Below, one piece after another: positions 1 to 7,996 of a stretch of 64,000 nt of DNA. Position 1 is the first letter of the stretch. Each line of letters starts with the position of its first letter. The stretch lies in contig CAJMSX010000010.1 of assembly GCA_905216195.1 (NCBI GenBank), positions 9,882 through 73,881 on the forward strand. Direction: 5' to 3'. The translations under genes were made by a program, and so were the position numbers. This stretch comes from an uncultured bacterium. Its GTDB lineage: Bacteria; Bacteroidota; Bacteroidia; Bacteroidales; Marinifilaceae. The notes beneath the pieces are model-generated. The model ran no database searches. It worked only from the letters and a program-made list of their open reading frames with translations, and was not told the origin of the DNA.

Positions 1-621
1 GAACAGGTTGCGTTCCAAATTGGACGCATCGACAATATTCAATACAATGTCCGGATGATGGTCGGTTATATACGTACGTACATAAATTTCTTCGGGAGTA
101 TATTCGGTAATGGAATAAGTTCCCGGCAAATCAATCAGGTTGATCGTATATCCCCGGTGACGGAAAACGGCTTCTTTCGCATCTACCGTCACTCCGCTGT
201 AATTACCGACATGTTCTCTTAATCCGGTAGCCCGGTTAAAAAAAGAGGTTTTTCCGCAATTGGGATTGCCCACCAAAGCGATTTCGATCGTATTGGTTTT
301 TTCCCGGATCACTTTTTCTACCTTTTCATCCGGAAAGGTTCCGTTATAATCTGAATTCTGCCGGGTTTCTCCCCCATTCCCCGGAATGTTCATTACTTCG
401 ATCAGATCCGCTTCGCTCCGTCTCAGCGATATATGACTATCCATCAGTTTATACTCGATGGGATCGCGCAAAGGAGCATTCTTAACGACCGTAACTTTTT
501 CTCCTTTCACAAACCCCATCTCCACAATCCGGTTCCGAAAACTTCCGTGCCCGTGCACTTTAACAATCACACACTCATTGCCCGTCGGAATATCGGAGAG
601 TTTTAAAAAATGATTTTCCAT
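1..621 (-). CDS. feoB: Fused ferrous iron transporter FeoA-FeoB (N-terminal part only)
   Basis: The leftward gene runs off the window edge, leaving 207 codons. Residues 1 to about 78 form a FeoA-like SH3 domain (EMGFVKGEKV). A linker leads to a FeoB G domain with P-loop GNPNCGKTS at 118-126, the G2 region around GVT at 143-145 and DLPG at 164-167. FeoB imports Fe(II) through the inner membrane, and its GTPase controls transport. The FeoA-FeoB fusion is common in Bacteroidota. The transmembrane part lies outside the window. Its promoter overlaps a palindrome (see 639-667). The family call is secure; the missing part cannot be judged. Confidence 0.95.
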   Translation of the reverse strand, partial: MENHFLKLSDIPTGNECVIVKVHGHGSFRNRIVEMGFVKGEKVTVVKNAPLRDPIEYKLMDSHISLRRSEADLIEVMNIPGNGGETRQNSDYNGTFPDEKVEKVIREKTNTIEIALVGNPNCGKTSFFNRATGLREHVGNYSGVTVDAKEAVFRHRGYTINLIDLPGTYSITEYTPEEIYVRTYITDHHPDIVLNIVDASNLERNLF

Positions 622-638
622 TGCTGCTATTCATATTA

Positions 639-667
639 GTCCGGCAAAAATAATATTTTCACCGGAC
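639..667 (-). promoter_or_regulatory. feoAB promoter overlapped by imperfect palindrome (candidate operator)
   Basis: The leftward -7 element TATTTTTG occupies 645-652. It sits inside an imperfect palindrome whose arms begin with GTCCGG (639-644) and end with CCGGAC (662-667), with AT-rich inner arms. Because the palindrome covers the -7 element and lies mostly upstream of the expected start of transcription, it looks like a repressor site rather than an RNA hairpin. An iron-responsive regulator (Fur or DtxR type) would fit the gene, but that is inference. Confidence 0.5.
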
Positions 668-721
668 AAATAAAATCCTCATTTATAGGGATTTTTACAG
701 ATATATCCAAAAGAAATCTTA

Positions 722-745
722 AAGCCGGAGAGTTTCTCCCGGCTT
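722..745 (-). terminator. Likely terminator of the DUF5723-SPOR gene
   Basis: An inverted repeat with AAGCCGG/CCGGCTT arms lies 38 bases downstream of the stop codon on the leftward strand. It is followed by a broken T-rich stretch, so the strength is uncertain. A second small inverted repeat (CCTCT/AGAGG) adjoins it at 746-765. Confidence 0.5.
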
Positions 746-782
746 CCTCTCTCCGCCGGAAGAGGCCGGACAGAGCGGGAAT

Positions 783-2534
783 TTATTTGGCTTTCAACAC
801 CCAGGGATTTACCAAAGAAGGGTAATTCCTTCTGATTTCCCGAACCTTTTTCCGAGCGTCATCCGGTTCGTCATAATTACCGGTGCATACCCGGTAATCA
901 CCCCTTTCGTTCAATACGATTTGCAGATCCTCCATTCCGGATTTTTCCAATTTCTTTTTCAAGCGTAAGGCTTTACGCTGTTTTTCAAAACTTCCCAACA
1001 CGACATAATAGGCAGGCCGAATATTTTCTCCCTGCACGAGATACTCCGCCTGTTCATAGATCTCGCATGAATCCGGCTCGAAATTCTCGTTCGTAATCGT
1101 CTGTACCGTTATCCGGGAGATTTTTGCCGGGGCAACGATTCTCCTGGAGTAATTTTCCCGATGTTTAGGCCGGTAACCGAACAGCATATTTATACCGAAC
1201 CGCGCACCGGCGGATTGGGTAGCCGTATAATTGGCGGCCAATAGGTTATCGGTGGCCACATACAACTGAAAAGGACCGAGTTTTGCCGTAACTCCGGCAC
1301 CCAGATTGACATAATTACCGGGCATTATCGTATAGGAGAGCGAAGCACTCACATTCCTCAGTAAACGGGCATTGGCAGAAGCCGTTAAAGACGGATAGAA
1401 TACTTTTTCCATCATACTCAACTGTAACAAACCGCCTACCGAAAGCATGCGGGAAACTTCGTATTCCGCTCCGGTATAAAAGCGGGTATGCAACATGGTG
1501 GTATAGGAAGATTCCCCCCGTACTAACCGGAAATTATCCTTCAGACTATCTATCATATCGTCGAAAGCATCGTCTATATTCTGATGTATATCCGAAATAT
1601 CCGCTCCTTTCCATTCAAAACGGGTGTTCTGAGTGAAGCGGTAATTTTTGGCTCCCCAATGAATAAATCCCAAATCGGTCAAGCTGGCATATAATTTCAA
1701 CCTCTCGTTTAACTGGTATTCCGCTCCTAAATCCATAGCAAAACCGGGATTTTTGGTGTTGAGTACCATCGAGGTTTTAAAATCGTCCAGGTCGAAATCG
1801 AAATTATCCCAATCGATGTATTCTCCCTGGGAAACCGGATTTTCGGTCATAGTTACAGGAGCTGAAAGCCGGATATCCTGTTTCGAATGCAATTCAAGCG
1901 TATTTCCATCTGCCTGCGTATGTACCGTAATCTTTGAATTCCGCATATGTACATTGGCTATACCGAGCAAGTATTTCACCCTCACCCCCACCGTCAAACG
2001 CGAATTTACCTGTTTCGACAATCCGATCGCAAACTCATCATAGACACTAGCTCTCAGTCCCAGCTTCCCCAAATCGGTGGTTTTCCCGATATATCCCGCA
2101 TTTCCGTTTTTCAAAAAAGTAAAAATATCTTTATTCGTCCGGAAAACAAAATCATTTTTCTGAGTAACATCCAAAGTTGCATACCAGGAATTAACCCGGA
2201 AACCTACGGTTAAAACGGAGTTTTCATTATTAAAGCTGATGATATTCCGCTTTCTCAACGACTTGTACATACGATCGATATCCACGTACAAAGAATCTTT
2301 CCCTCCTTTTTGCAAAAGATCGTTCAGGCCGAAAGAAGAATTCATATAATTCAACGATACCCCGCTTAGGACCGGCAGACCTACCCAAGCCCGGTATTCC
2401 GGCTGATAAGCAGGGTTTAACCGTATCCTCTGCGGAAAATTCGCCAAATAATAGGTTAGATTATTACCATCCTGCCCCCATACGCTTCCCAAGCAAAATA
2501 GTAAGGCCAGCACCGACAATACAAAACGCTTCAT
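783..2534 (-). CDS. Outer-membrane DUF5723-like beta-barrel protein with C-terminal SPOR domain
   Basis: This 583-residue protein starts with a clear signal peptide (cleavage near VWGQ, residue 20). Most of the body is alternating beta-barrel sequence resembling the Bacteroidota DUF5723/PorP-like outer-membrane family. About the last 75 residues (from AYYVVLGSF) read as a SPOR domain with the usual YYVVLGSF start and a YRVCTGNY second half. SPOR domains bind denuded glycan strands of peptidoglycan, usually at the division septum. The barrel therefore appears to carry a periplasmic peptidoglycan anchor. It has its own promoter and terminator, separate from queG upstream. The function is unknown; the fold calls come from motif reading. 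Confidence 0.75.
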   Translation of the reverse strand: MKRFVLSVLALLFCLGSVWGQDGNNLTYYLANFPQRIRLNPAYQPEYRAWVGLPVLSGVSLNYMNSSFGLNDLLQKGGKDSLYVDIDRMYKSLRKRNIISFNNENSVLTVGFRVNSWYATLDVTQKNDFVFRTNKDIFTFLKNGNAGYIGKTTDLGKLGLRASVYDEFAIGLSKQVNSRLTVGVRVKYLLGIANVHMRNSKITVHTQADGNTLELHSKQDIRLSAPVTMTENPVSQGEYIDWDNFDFDLDDFKTSMVLNTKNPGFAMDLGAEYQLNERLKLYASLTDLGFIHWGAKNYRFTQNTRFEWKGADISDIHQNIDDAFDDMIDSLKDNFRLVRGESSYTTMLHTRFYTGAEYEVSRMLSVGGLLQLSMMEKVFYPSLTASANARLLRNVSASLSYTIMPGNYVNLGAGVTAKLGPFQLYVATDNLLAANYTATQSAGARFGINMLFGYRPKHRENYSRRIVAPAKISRITVQTITNENFEPDSCEIYEQAEYLVQGENIRPAYYVVLGSFEKQRKALRLKKKLEKSGMEDLQIVLNERGDYRVCTGNYDEPDDARKKVREIRRNYPSLVNPWVLKAK

Positions 2535-2584
2535 TTTTATTTTCCGTTAGGTAAAAGAAAATTTTTAGCACCCTCATGGACTTG

Positions 2585-2616
2585 CAAATCTATGTTAAAA
2601 AATCTAGATATACAAA
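2585..2616 (-). promoter_or_regulatory. Bacteroidota-type promoter for the DUF5723-SPOR gene
   Basis: On the leftward strand TTTG (2613-2616) is followed after 20 bases by TAGATTTG (2585-2592), matching TTTG-N19/20-TAnnTTTG. It lies about 50 bases upstream of the ATG at 2534. Confidence 0.6.
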
Positions 2617-2641
2617 AATGATCCCGGAAAGTTGTAAAGGT

Positions 2642-3568
2642 CTACCCTAAATTTTTAATTATTTTTTCTCTCCCGGCACGCTCCAAAGGGGTATCTTTAA
2701 AAAGCCGCTCAAATGTTCGGTCATCCGCTTTTTTCCAATCCGCCTCCGTCCACCGTAAAACTTCCGGAGAAGGTTCAAAATCCGCTACCCGGTGGGGAAT
2801 AGCCTTTCTATTCCACGGACATACGTCCTGACAAGCATCACAGCCGAATATACGGTTTCCTCCCAAGCGTTTCAATGCTTCCGGATATTCCCCCTTATTT
2901 TCTATCGTATGATAAGAGATGCATTTGCCGGCATTCACCTCATAAGCCGTGAGAGCACCGGTAGGGCATGCATCGACACAGCGGGTACATTGCCCGCAAA
3001 AACCGGCCGTTACCGGAGAACTATATACATCCATTTCTTCCGGTGTGACGATAATACCGATAAAACAAAATGATCCCAGCTTCCGGTGAATCAGGAGCGT
3101 ATTCCGGCCTATCCAGCCCAGCCCGGCCCTTCGGGCCCATTCATGTTCCAATACCGGGGCCGAATCTACAAAACAGCGTCCCGGGAAATCGTCCATTAAT
3201 CGCTTCAAGCGTTCTTTGACAACCCGGTGATAATCTTTTCCGTAAGCATAACGGGCAATGACCGGACTCCCGACTGCGGGTTTACGGTCCGTGTAATAAT
3301 TCGTAAGCGTGACGATAACCGAACGGGCACCGTCTACTAATAAAGTAATATCTTCCCGTTTGTCGAGATTGCGTTCGAGATACCCCATACCGGCCTGATA
3401 GCCTTTATTCAACCAAGTACGCAAACGGGCCACCTCTGCCGAAAGCTTTTCGGCTTTTGCTACGCCAAAGGCATCGAACCCCAGGGCCCTGGCTCTCTTC
3501 TCCAACATCCGGAATGAAAGCTTTTTTCCTGAGGTTTTACCGGAAATCAGATCCGGATAATTCTTCAT
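2642..3568 (-). CDS. queG: Epoxyqueuosine reductase QueG
   Basis: QueG reduces epoxyqueuosine to queuosine at the wobble base of GUN-anticodon tRNAs, using cobalamin and two [4Fe-4S] clusters. The 308-residue sequence shows the first cluster motif CxxCxxCxxxCP (Cys191, 194, 197, 201) and a second set at Cys243, 246 and 250 (CDACQDVCPWN). The likely catalytic Asp135 lies in VDSAPVLEHEWA. The length is typical of the short form without extra HEAT repeats. It follows the DUF59 gene by 12 bases at the tail of the SUF gene block, which fits its need for Fe-S clusters. QueA, the preceding enzyme of the pathway, is at 59828-60877. Confidence 0.95.
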   Translation of the reverse strand: MKNYPDLISGKTSGKKLSFRMLEKRARALGFDAFGVAKAEKLSAEVARLRTWLNKGYQAGMGYLERNLDKREDITLLVDGARSVIVTLTNYYTDRKPAVGSPVIARYAYGKDYHRVVKERLKRLMDDFPGRCFVDSAPVLEHEWARRAGLGWIGRNTLLIHRKLGSFCFIGIIVTPEEMDVYSSPVTAGFCGQCTRCVDACPTGALTAYEVNAGKCISYHTIENKGEYPEALKRLGGNRIFGCDACQDVCPWNRKAIPHRVADFEPSPEVLRWTEADWKKADDRTFERLFKDTPLERAGREKIIKNLG

Positions 3569-3580
3569 TTCATTTTTCCC

Positions 3581-3895
3581 CTAAATATCAAATCCCAATT
3601 CCAAGCGGGCAGTCTCACTCATCCGGTCGGGACTCCAGGCCGGTTCGAACACCAAATCTACGGTAACGCTTTCTACCCCTTCTACTTCCATAACTACATC
3701 GTGAACCTGCTGTATAATTTCGTCCGCGATGGGACAGCCGGGAGCGGTCAAGGTCATATGAATAATCACTTCCGATTTTTTCGGAAATTCAATGTCGTAA
3801 ATCAGTCCCAATTCCCAGATATTTACGGGTATTTCCGGGTCATAGACGGTACATAACTTTTCAATGATCAAATCTCGCAACAAACTAACGCTCAT
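3581..3895 (-). CDS. DUF59/MIP18-family Fe-S assembly factor (SufT-like)
   Basis: This 104-residue single-domain protein carries the DUF59 hallmarks: DPEIPVNIWELGLIYDIE near residues 19-36 and a conserved cysteine in LTAPGCPIADE. Members help mature [4Fe-4S] proteins and are often found at the end of suf operons. Here it lies 26 bases after sufE and 12 bases before queG, all in the same direction, so it may serve general cluster transfer or QueG itself. It is shorter than SufT proteins with extra N-terminal domains. Confidence 0.85.
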   Translation of the reverse strand: MSVSLLRDLIIEKLCTVYDPEIPVNIWELGLIYDIEFPKKSEVIIHMTLTAPGCPIADEIIQQVHDVVMEVEGVESVTVDLVFEPAWSPDRMSETARLELGFDI

Positions 3896-3921
3896 ATCTT
3901 TTAAAATGAAAAATTCCTACT

Positions 3922-4347
3922 TTATTTTCCCGAGGACGAATAAGCCAATGCATAATACTTGATCTGTTTGACCATGGATAACAAACCGTTGGAGCGGGTA
4001 GGCGATAAATGGCGTGTTAACCCGATTTCCTCTATAAAACGCAAATCGGCTTTCGCAATATCCTCGGGTTTCTGACCGGAAAACACCCGGACCAGCAACC
4101 CGGCAATGCCTTTGGTAATGATAGCGTCGCTATCCGCAGAAAAATAAAGAAGCCCCTCCTTCATTTCCGCATAAAACCACACCCGGGATTGGCAACCTTT
4201 GATCAGATTATCATCGGTTTTCCGTTTTTCATCCATAGACGGCATGCCCGATCCGATTTCGATCAGATAGGCGTATTTATCCATCCAGTCTTCGTAAACC
4301 GTAAACTCTTCAATAATTTCCTGTTCGATTTCTTCGATTGATTTCAT
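3922..4347 (-). CDS. sufE: SufE-family cysteine desulfurase sulfur acceptor
   Basis: SufE takes persulfide sulfur from SufS and passes it to the SufBCD scaffold. The 141-residue protein has the family signature KGCQSRVW with the acceptor cysteine at residue 52, and the downstream segment LSPTRSNGLLSMVKQI typical of the fold. It is encoded 177 bases downstream of sufS in the same direction. No terminator is obvious in that gap, so cotranscription is likely. Confidence 0.93.
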   Translation of the reverse strand: MKSIEEIEQEIIEEFTVYEDWMDKYAYLIEIGSGMPSMDEKRKTDDNLIKGCQSRVWFYAEMKEGLLYFSADSDAIITKGIAGLLVRVFSGQKPEDIAKADLRFIEEIGLTRHLSPTRSNGLLSMVKQIKYYALAYSSSGK

Positions 4348-4524
4348 AAGCGATTAAATTCGGAATTCTATTTTTTACATGTACACCAACCAGGCAGCAT
4401 TCCACCTCTTTGGGTCTCTTTTTCCTGTTCTTCTTTTTCAGTTTTTATCCCTCCCGGCGAAAGCGGGCCATCCGGCCGGAAAGCAATAGCAGGACGGGGC
4501 CGGAAGATAAGTGCCAGCCTTTTT

Positions 4525-5748
4525 TCACAACATTCCGAACATTTTACCGACTTTTTTTACCCCTTCGCAAAACAGATCGATTTCTTTTTCGGTATTATAC
4601 ATAGCCAGGGAAGCCCGAACCATCCCGCTCACTCCGTAATGCTGCATCACCGGTTCGGCACACAACTGGCCGGTCCGGACGGCTATCCCCATTTTATCCA
4701 GCAAAACCCCCACATCCGAATGATGAATGTCTCCTACAGAAAAAGAAAGCACGGAAGATTTGCATTCCGCCTCTCCGAAGAGTCTCATCCCCGGGATCCG
4801 CCGCATTCGTTCCAACGCATACCGGAGCAGTCCCTGTTCGTATCCCCCCATATTTTGCATTCCGACCGACTCTACATATTTCAAGGCTTCACCCAAGCCG
4901 ATAATCCCTATAAAATCAGGAGTCCCGGCTTCAAATTTAAAAGGTAAATCATTATAGGTCGTTTTCTCGAATCGCACTTCCCGGATCATTTCTCCTCCTC
5001 CTTGCCAGGGAGGCATTTGATTCAGTAACTCTTCTTTTCCGTACAATACGCCTACTCCCGTAGGACCGTAAATTTTGTGGGCAGAAAAGGCAAAAAAGTC
5101 GCAATCCAATGCGGAAACGTCGACCGGCAAATGCTGAACGGCCTGTGCTCCGTCGACCAGAACTTTCGCTCCGGCCTTATGCGCCCGGTCGATGATCGCT
5201 TTCACCGGATTTATAGTTCCCAACACATTGGAAACATAAGCCACTCCTACCAGCTTCACCCGGGAAGTAAGCAAACGGTCAAAAGCTTCCATATCCAGTT
5301 CGCCCTTCTCGTCGAAAGGAACCACTTTCAACACAGCCCCTTTCCGCTCACAAAGCATTTGCCAGGGGACGATATTGGCATGATGTTCCATTTCCGTAAT
5401 CAGGATTTCGTCTCCCTCCCGGATAAAAACTTCTCCGAATGTAAAAGCGACCAAATTGATACTTTCCGTCGTACCCCGGGTAAAAATAATCTCTTTTTCT
5501 GAAGCAGCTCCGATAAAATTCCGGACCCGGATTCGCGCATCCTCATGGGCGTCGGTACACACATTACTCAAGTAATGTACTCCCCGGTGTACATTGGCAT
5601 TATACTTCAGGGAATACTCCGTCATTTTCTCGATCACCTGACGGGGACGCTGACTGGTAGCTCCGTTATCCAAATAAATAAGGGGCTTACCGTATACCTT
5701 TTCCTGCAATACCGGAAAATCCTGACGAATTTTATTTACATCAAACAT
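4525..5748 (-). CDS. sufS: Cysteine desulfurase SufS
   Basis: This PLP enzyme turns cysteine into alanine and a protein-bound persulfide. The 407-residue sequence shows YLDNGATSQRP near the N-terminus, EMEHHANIVPWQ, the PLP lysine in FSAHKIYGPTG, and the catalytic Cys363 in RTGQLCAEPVM. The active-site loop is of the short group II (SufS) kind. It lies 23 bases after sufD. The motif RTGQLC replaces the more usual RTGHHC. Confidence 0.95.
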   Translation of the reverse strand: MFDVNKIRQDFPVLQEKVYGKPLIYLDNGATSQRPRQVIEKMTEYSLKYNANVHRGVHYLSNVCTDAHEDARIRVRNFIGAASEKEIIFTRGTTESINLVAFTFGEVFIREGDEILITEMEHHANIVPWQMLCERKGAVLKVVPFDEKGELDMEAFDRLLTSRVKLVGVAYVSNVLGTINPVKAIIDRAHKAGAKVLVDGAQAVQHLPVDVSALDCDFFAFSAHKIYGPTGVGVLYGKEELLNQMPPWQGGGEMIREVRFEKTTYNDLPFKFEAGTPDFIGIIGLGEALKYVESVGMQNMGGYEQGLLRYALERMRRIPGMRLFGEAECKSSVLSFSVGDIHHSDVGVLLDKMGIAVRTGQLCAEPVMQHYGVSGMVRASLAMYNTEKEIDLFCEGVKKVGKMFGML

Positions 5749-5771
5749 AAGTAATAGCCTCTACAGGTCTT

Positions 5772-7133
5772 TTATTTTTTACATTGCATCACGCAATTAT
5801 GACATTTCGAATATTCTCCTCTCAACCGTTTTTCTACCAAATGATCGATTTCCGCCCGCAAAGGTTCCAGCTTAACCCGGCGAATAATATCGTGAGCGAA
5901 ACCGAACATCATCATCATACGTGCCTCTCCCGCACCGATTCCACGCGTCCTCAGATAGAACAAAGCCTCTTCATCAATCTGTCCTACGGTAGCCCCATGA
6001 CTGCATTTGACATCATCCGCATCGATAATTAGCTGAGGTTTAGCATTGATACGGGCCGTATCCGTCAGTAAAAGATTATTGTTGGCCTGATAAGCCTCGG
6101 TTTTTTGAGCATCCCGTTCTACCCGGATGCAACCGGAAAAATTAGCCACGGACTTATCGTCCAGAATACCTTTAAAATGTTCATTACTCCGGCAATGAGG
6201 CGCAATATGGTCTATATAAGAAAAATTATCCACATGTTGATTTTTATCCAGAATATACATTCCGTACAAATTACACTCCGCCTCTTTTTCGTTCAGAGCT
6301 ATATACAGATTGTTTCGTATCAGTCCTCCGTATAAAGTCACGAGATTACTGTCGAAAACCGAATTTTTCTGTTGGGAAACAAAAAGGGTATTGATCTGGG
6401 AAGCTCCCAAATGCTGGTTTTGCACCTGATAATAGTCTGCATAAGCCCTTTCCCCCAATACGATTTCCGTCACATGATTCATCAAAAAATTTTGTTCTGA
6501 AAGGGTATGGTCACACACCAGAAAAGTCGCCTTGGCCTCTTTTCCCAAAATAATCAGATTCCGTTGAAAGCCCATCAAATCCGCTTTGGCCCTCAATAAG
6601 TTCACCAATTGTAAGGGTCGTTCCATCACCACCCCGTCCGGCACATATACAAAAAGTCCATCCTGGGCAAAAGCCGTATTCAAAGCAGGCAGACCGTCAC
6701 TTTGAGCAGCGGCGGTATAACGATTATAATGCTTCAAAAACAAATCGGGGTATTTCAGACTGGCTTCCCGGAATCCGCATATTACTACTTCTTCAGGTAA
6801 TTCGGATTTCATGTTTCCGTCGAAATACCAACCGTTGATCGTCAGCACCGGATGAGTCACCAGATCGGTAACCGCACAACGGAAAGCCTCATTCAAATCG
6901 ACTTCCTGGGGGATATATTTCAATACGACCTTATAATCCCGGTTAAATACAGGCAATAAATTCGTATACAGATAGTCTTCGGTAGCATAGGGAATTCCGC
7001 CCAAAGCTTCGAATTTCCGGAAGGCATCCTCCCGGGCTACATTGACGGTCTTTCCGCACCCGTTATCCAACAAATGCCGTCCTTCCCGGAATAATGTCGC
7101 AAAATCGTTATTTATCTTCTTTAATTCATCCAT
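5772..7133 (-). CDS. sufD: Fe-S assembly scaffold subunit SufD
   Basis: SufD pairs with SufB in the SufBC2D complex on which Fe-S clusters are built. The 453-residue protein has the SufB/SufD beta-helix core, with FVYVPDGVVMERPLQL near residue 165 and the C-terminal block CSHGATVGQIDEEALFYL with the conserved histidine expected for the SufB-SufD interface. The C-terminus ends in a cysteine cluster (CHNCVMQC), often present in Bacteroidota members. The gene is 60 bases downstream of sufC. Confidence 0.94.
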   Translation of the reverse strand: MDELKKINNDFATLFREGRHLLDNGCGKTVNVAREDAFRKFEALGGIPYATEDYLYTNLLPVFNRDYKVVLKYIPQEVDLNEAFRCAVTDLVTHPVLTINGWYFDGNMKSELPEEVVICGFREASLKYPDLFLKHYNRYTAAAQSDGLPALNTAFAQDGLFVYVPDGVVMERPLQLVNLLRAKADLMGFQRNLIILGKEAKATFLVCDHTLSEQNFLMNHVTEIVLGERAYADYYQVQNQHLGASQINTLFVSQQKNSVFDSNLVTLYGGLIRNNLYIALNEKEAECNLYGMYILDKNQHVDNFSYIDHIAPHCRSNEHFKGILDDKSVANFSGCIRVERDAQKTEAYQANNNLLLTDTARINAKPQLIIDADDVKCSHGATVGQIDEEALFYLRTRGIGAGEARMMMMFGFAHDIIRRVKLEPLRAEIDHLVEKRLRGEYSKCHNCVMQCKK

Positions 7134-7193
7134 TTTTTGTCTGATTTACAGGTCCGGTTTTGCCGGCCGTATTCTCCAAACTGCTCTTTTTCC

Positions 7194-7952
7194 TTAGCTT
7201 TTGGCATCTACTTCATCTTTGATCCAGTCGTAGCCGTGTTTTTCCAGCTCGGCCACCAATTCTTTTCCTGCTGTTTTCACAATCCGACCGTCATACAATA
7301 CGTGGACTACATCCGGAACGATATAATCCAGCAGACGTTGATAATGCGTAATGACGATAGTGGCATTGTCCGGCTTTTTCAATTTATTGACGCCCTGGGC
7401 TACGGTGCGTAAAGCGTCTATATCCAGACCGGAGTCTGTTTCATCCAGAATGGCCAGGCGAGGTTCCAGTACCGCCATCTGAAATATTTCGTTTCTTTTC
7501 TTCTCTCCTCCGGAAAAACCTTCATTCAGGGAACGATTCAGCAACTTACTGTCTATTCCGACCAATTCCATTTTTTCCCGGATCATTTTCAAGAATTCTC
7601 CGGCAGGATAAGGAGGTAAACCTTTGTACTTCCGGTGTTCGTTTACAGCCGTTTTCAGAAAATTCACCGTGCTCACTCCCGGGATTTCCACCGGATACTG
7701 AAAACTCAGGAAGATACCTTCCCGGGCACGGTCTTCCGCCGGCATTTCAAGCAAATTCTTACCGTTAAATTCGACTTTCCCCTGGGTTACCTCAAATCTC
7801 TCTCTTCCCGTCAATACGGCCGACAAAGTGCTTTTCCCCGCTCCGTTCGGCCCCATAATGGCATGCACTTCTCCGGCTTTCACCTCCAAATCAATGCCTT
7901 TCAATATTTCTTTACCGTCTACCACGGCATGCAGATCTTTTATCCTTAACAT
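7194..7952 (-). CDS. sufC: Fe-S assembly ATPase SufC
   Basis: SufC is the soluble ABC-type ATPase of the SufBCD complex. The 252-residue sequence shows Walker A GPNGAGKST (34-42), the signature FSGGEKKRNEI and Walker B LAILDETDSGLD. The EKKRNEI segment after the signature is diagnostic of SufC rather than a transporter ATPase. It lies 44 bases after sufB. Confidence 0.96.
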   Translation of the reverse strand: MLRIKDLHAVVDGKEILKGIDLEVKAGEVHAIMGPNGAGKSTLSAVLTGRERFEVTQGKVEFNGKNLLEMPAEDRAREGIFLSFQYPVEIPGVSTVNFLKTAVNEHRKYKGLPPYPAGEFLKMIREKMELVGIDSKLLNRSLNEGFSGGEKKRNEIFQMAVLEPRLAILDETDSGLDIDALRTVAQGVNKLKKPDNATIVITHYQRLLDYIVPDVVHVLYDGRIVKTAGKELVAELEKHGYDWIKDEVDAKS

Positions 7953-7996
7953 GATATTTCCTATTTACATTTTAACTGTTGATTTCCGTTCCTTTC

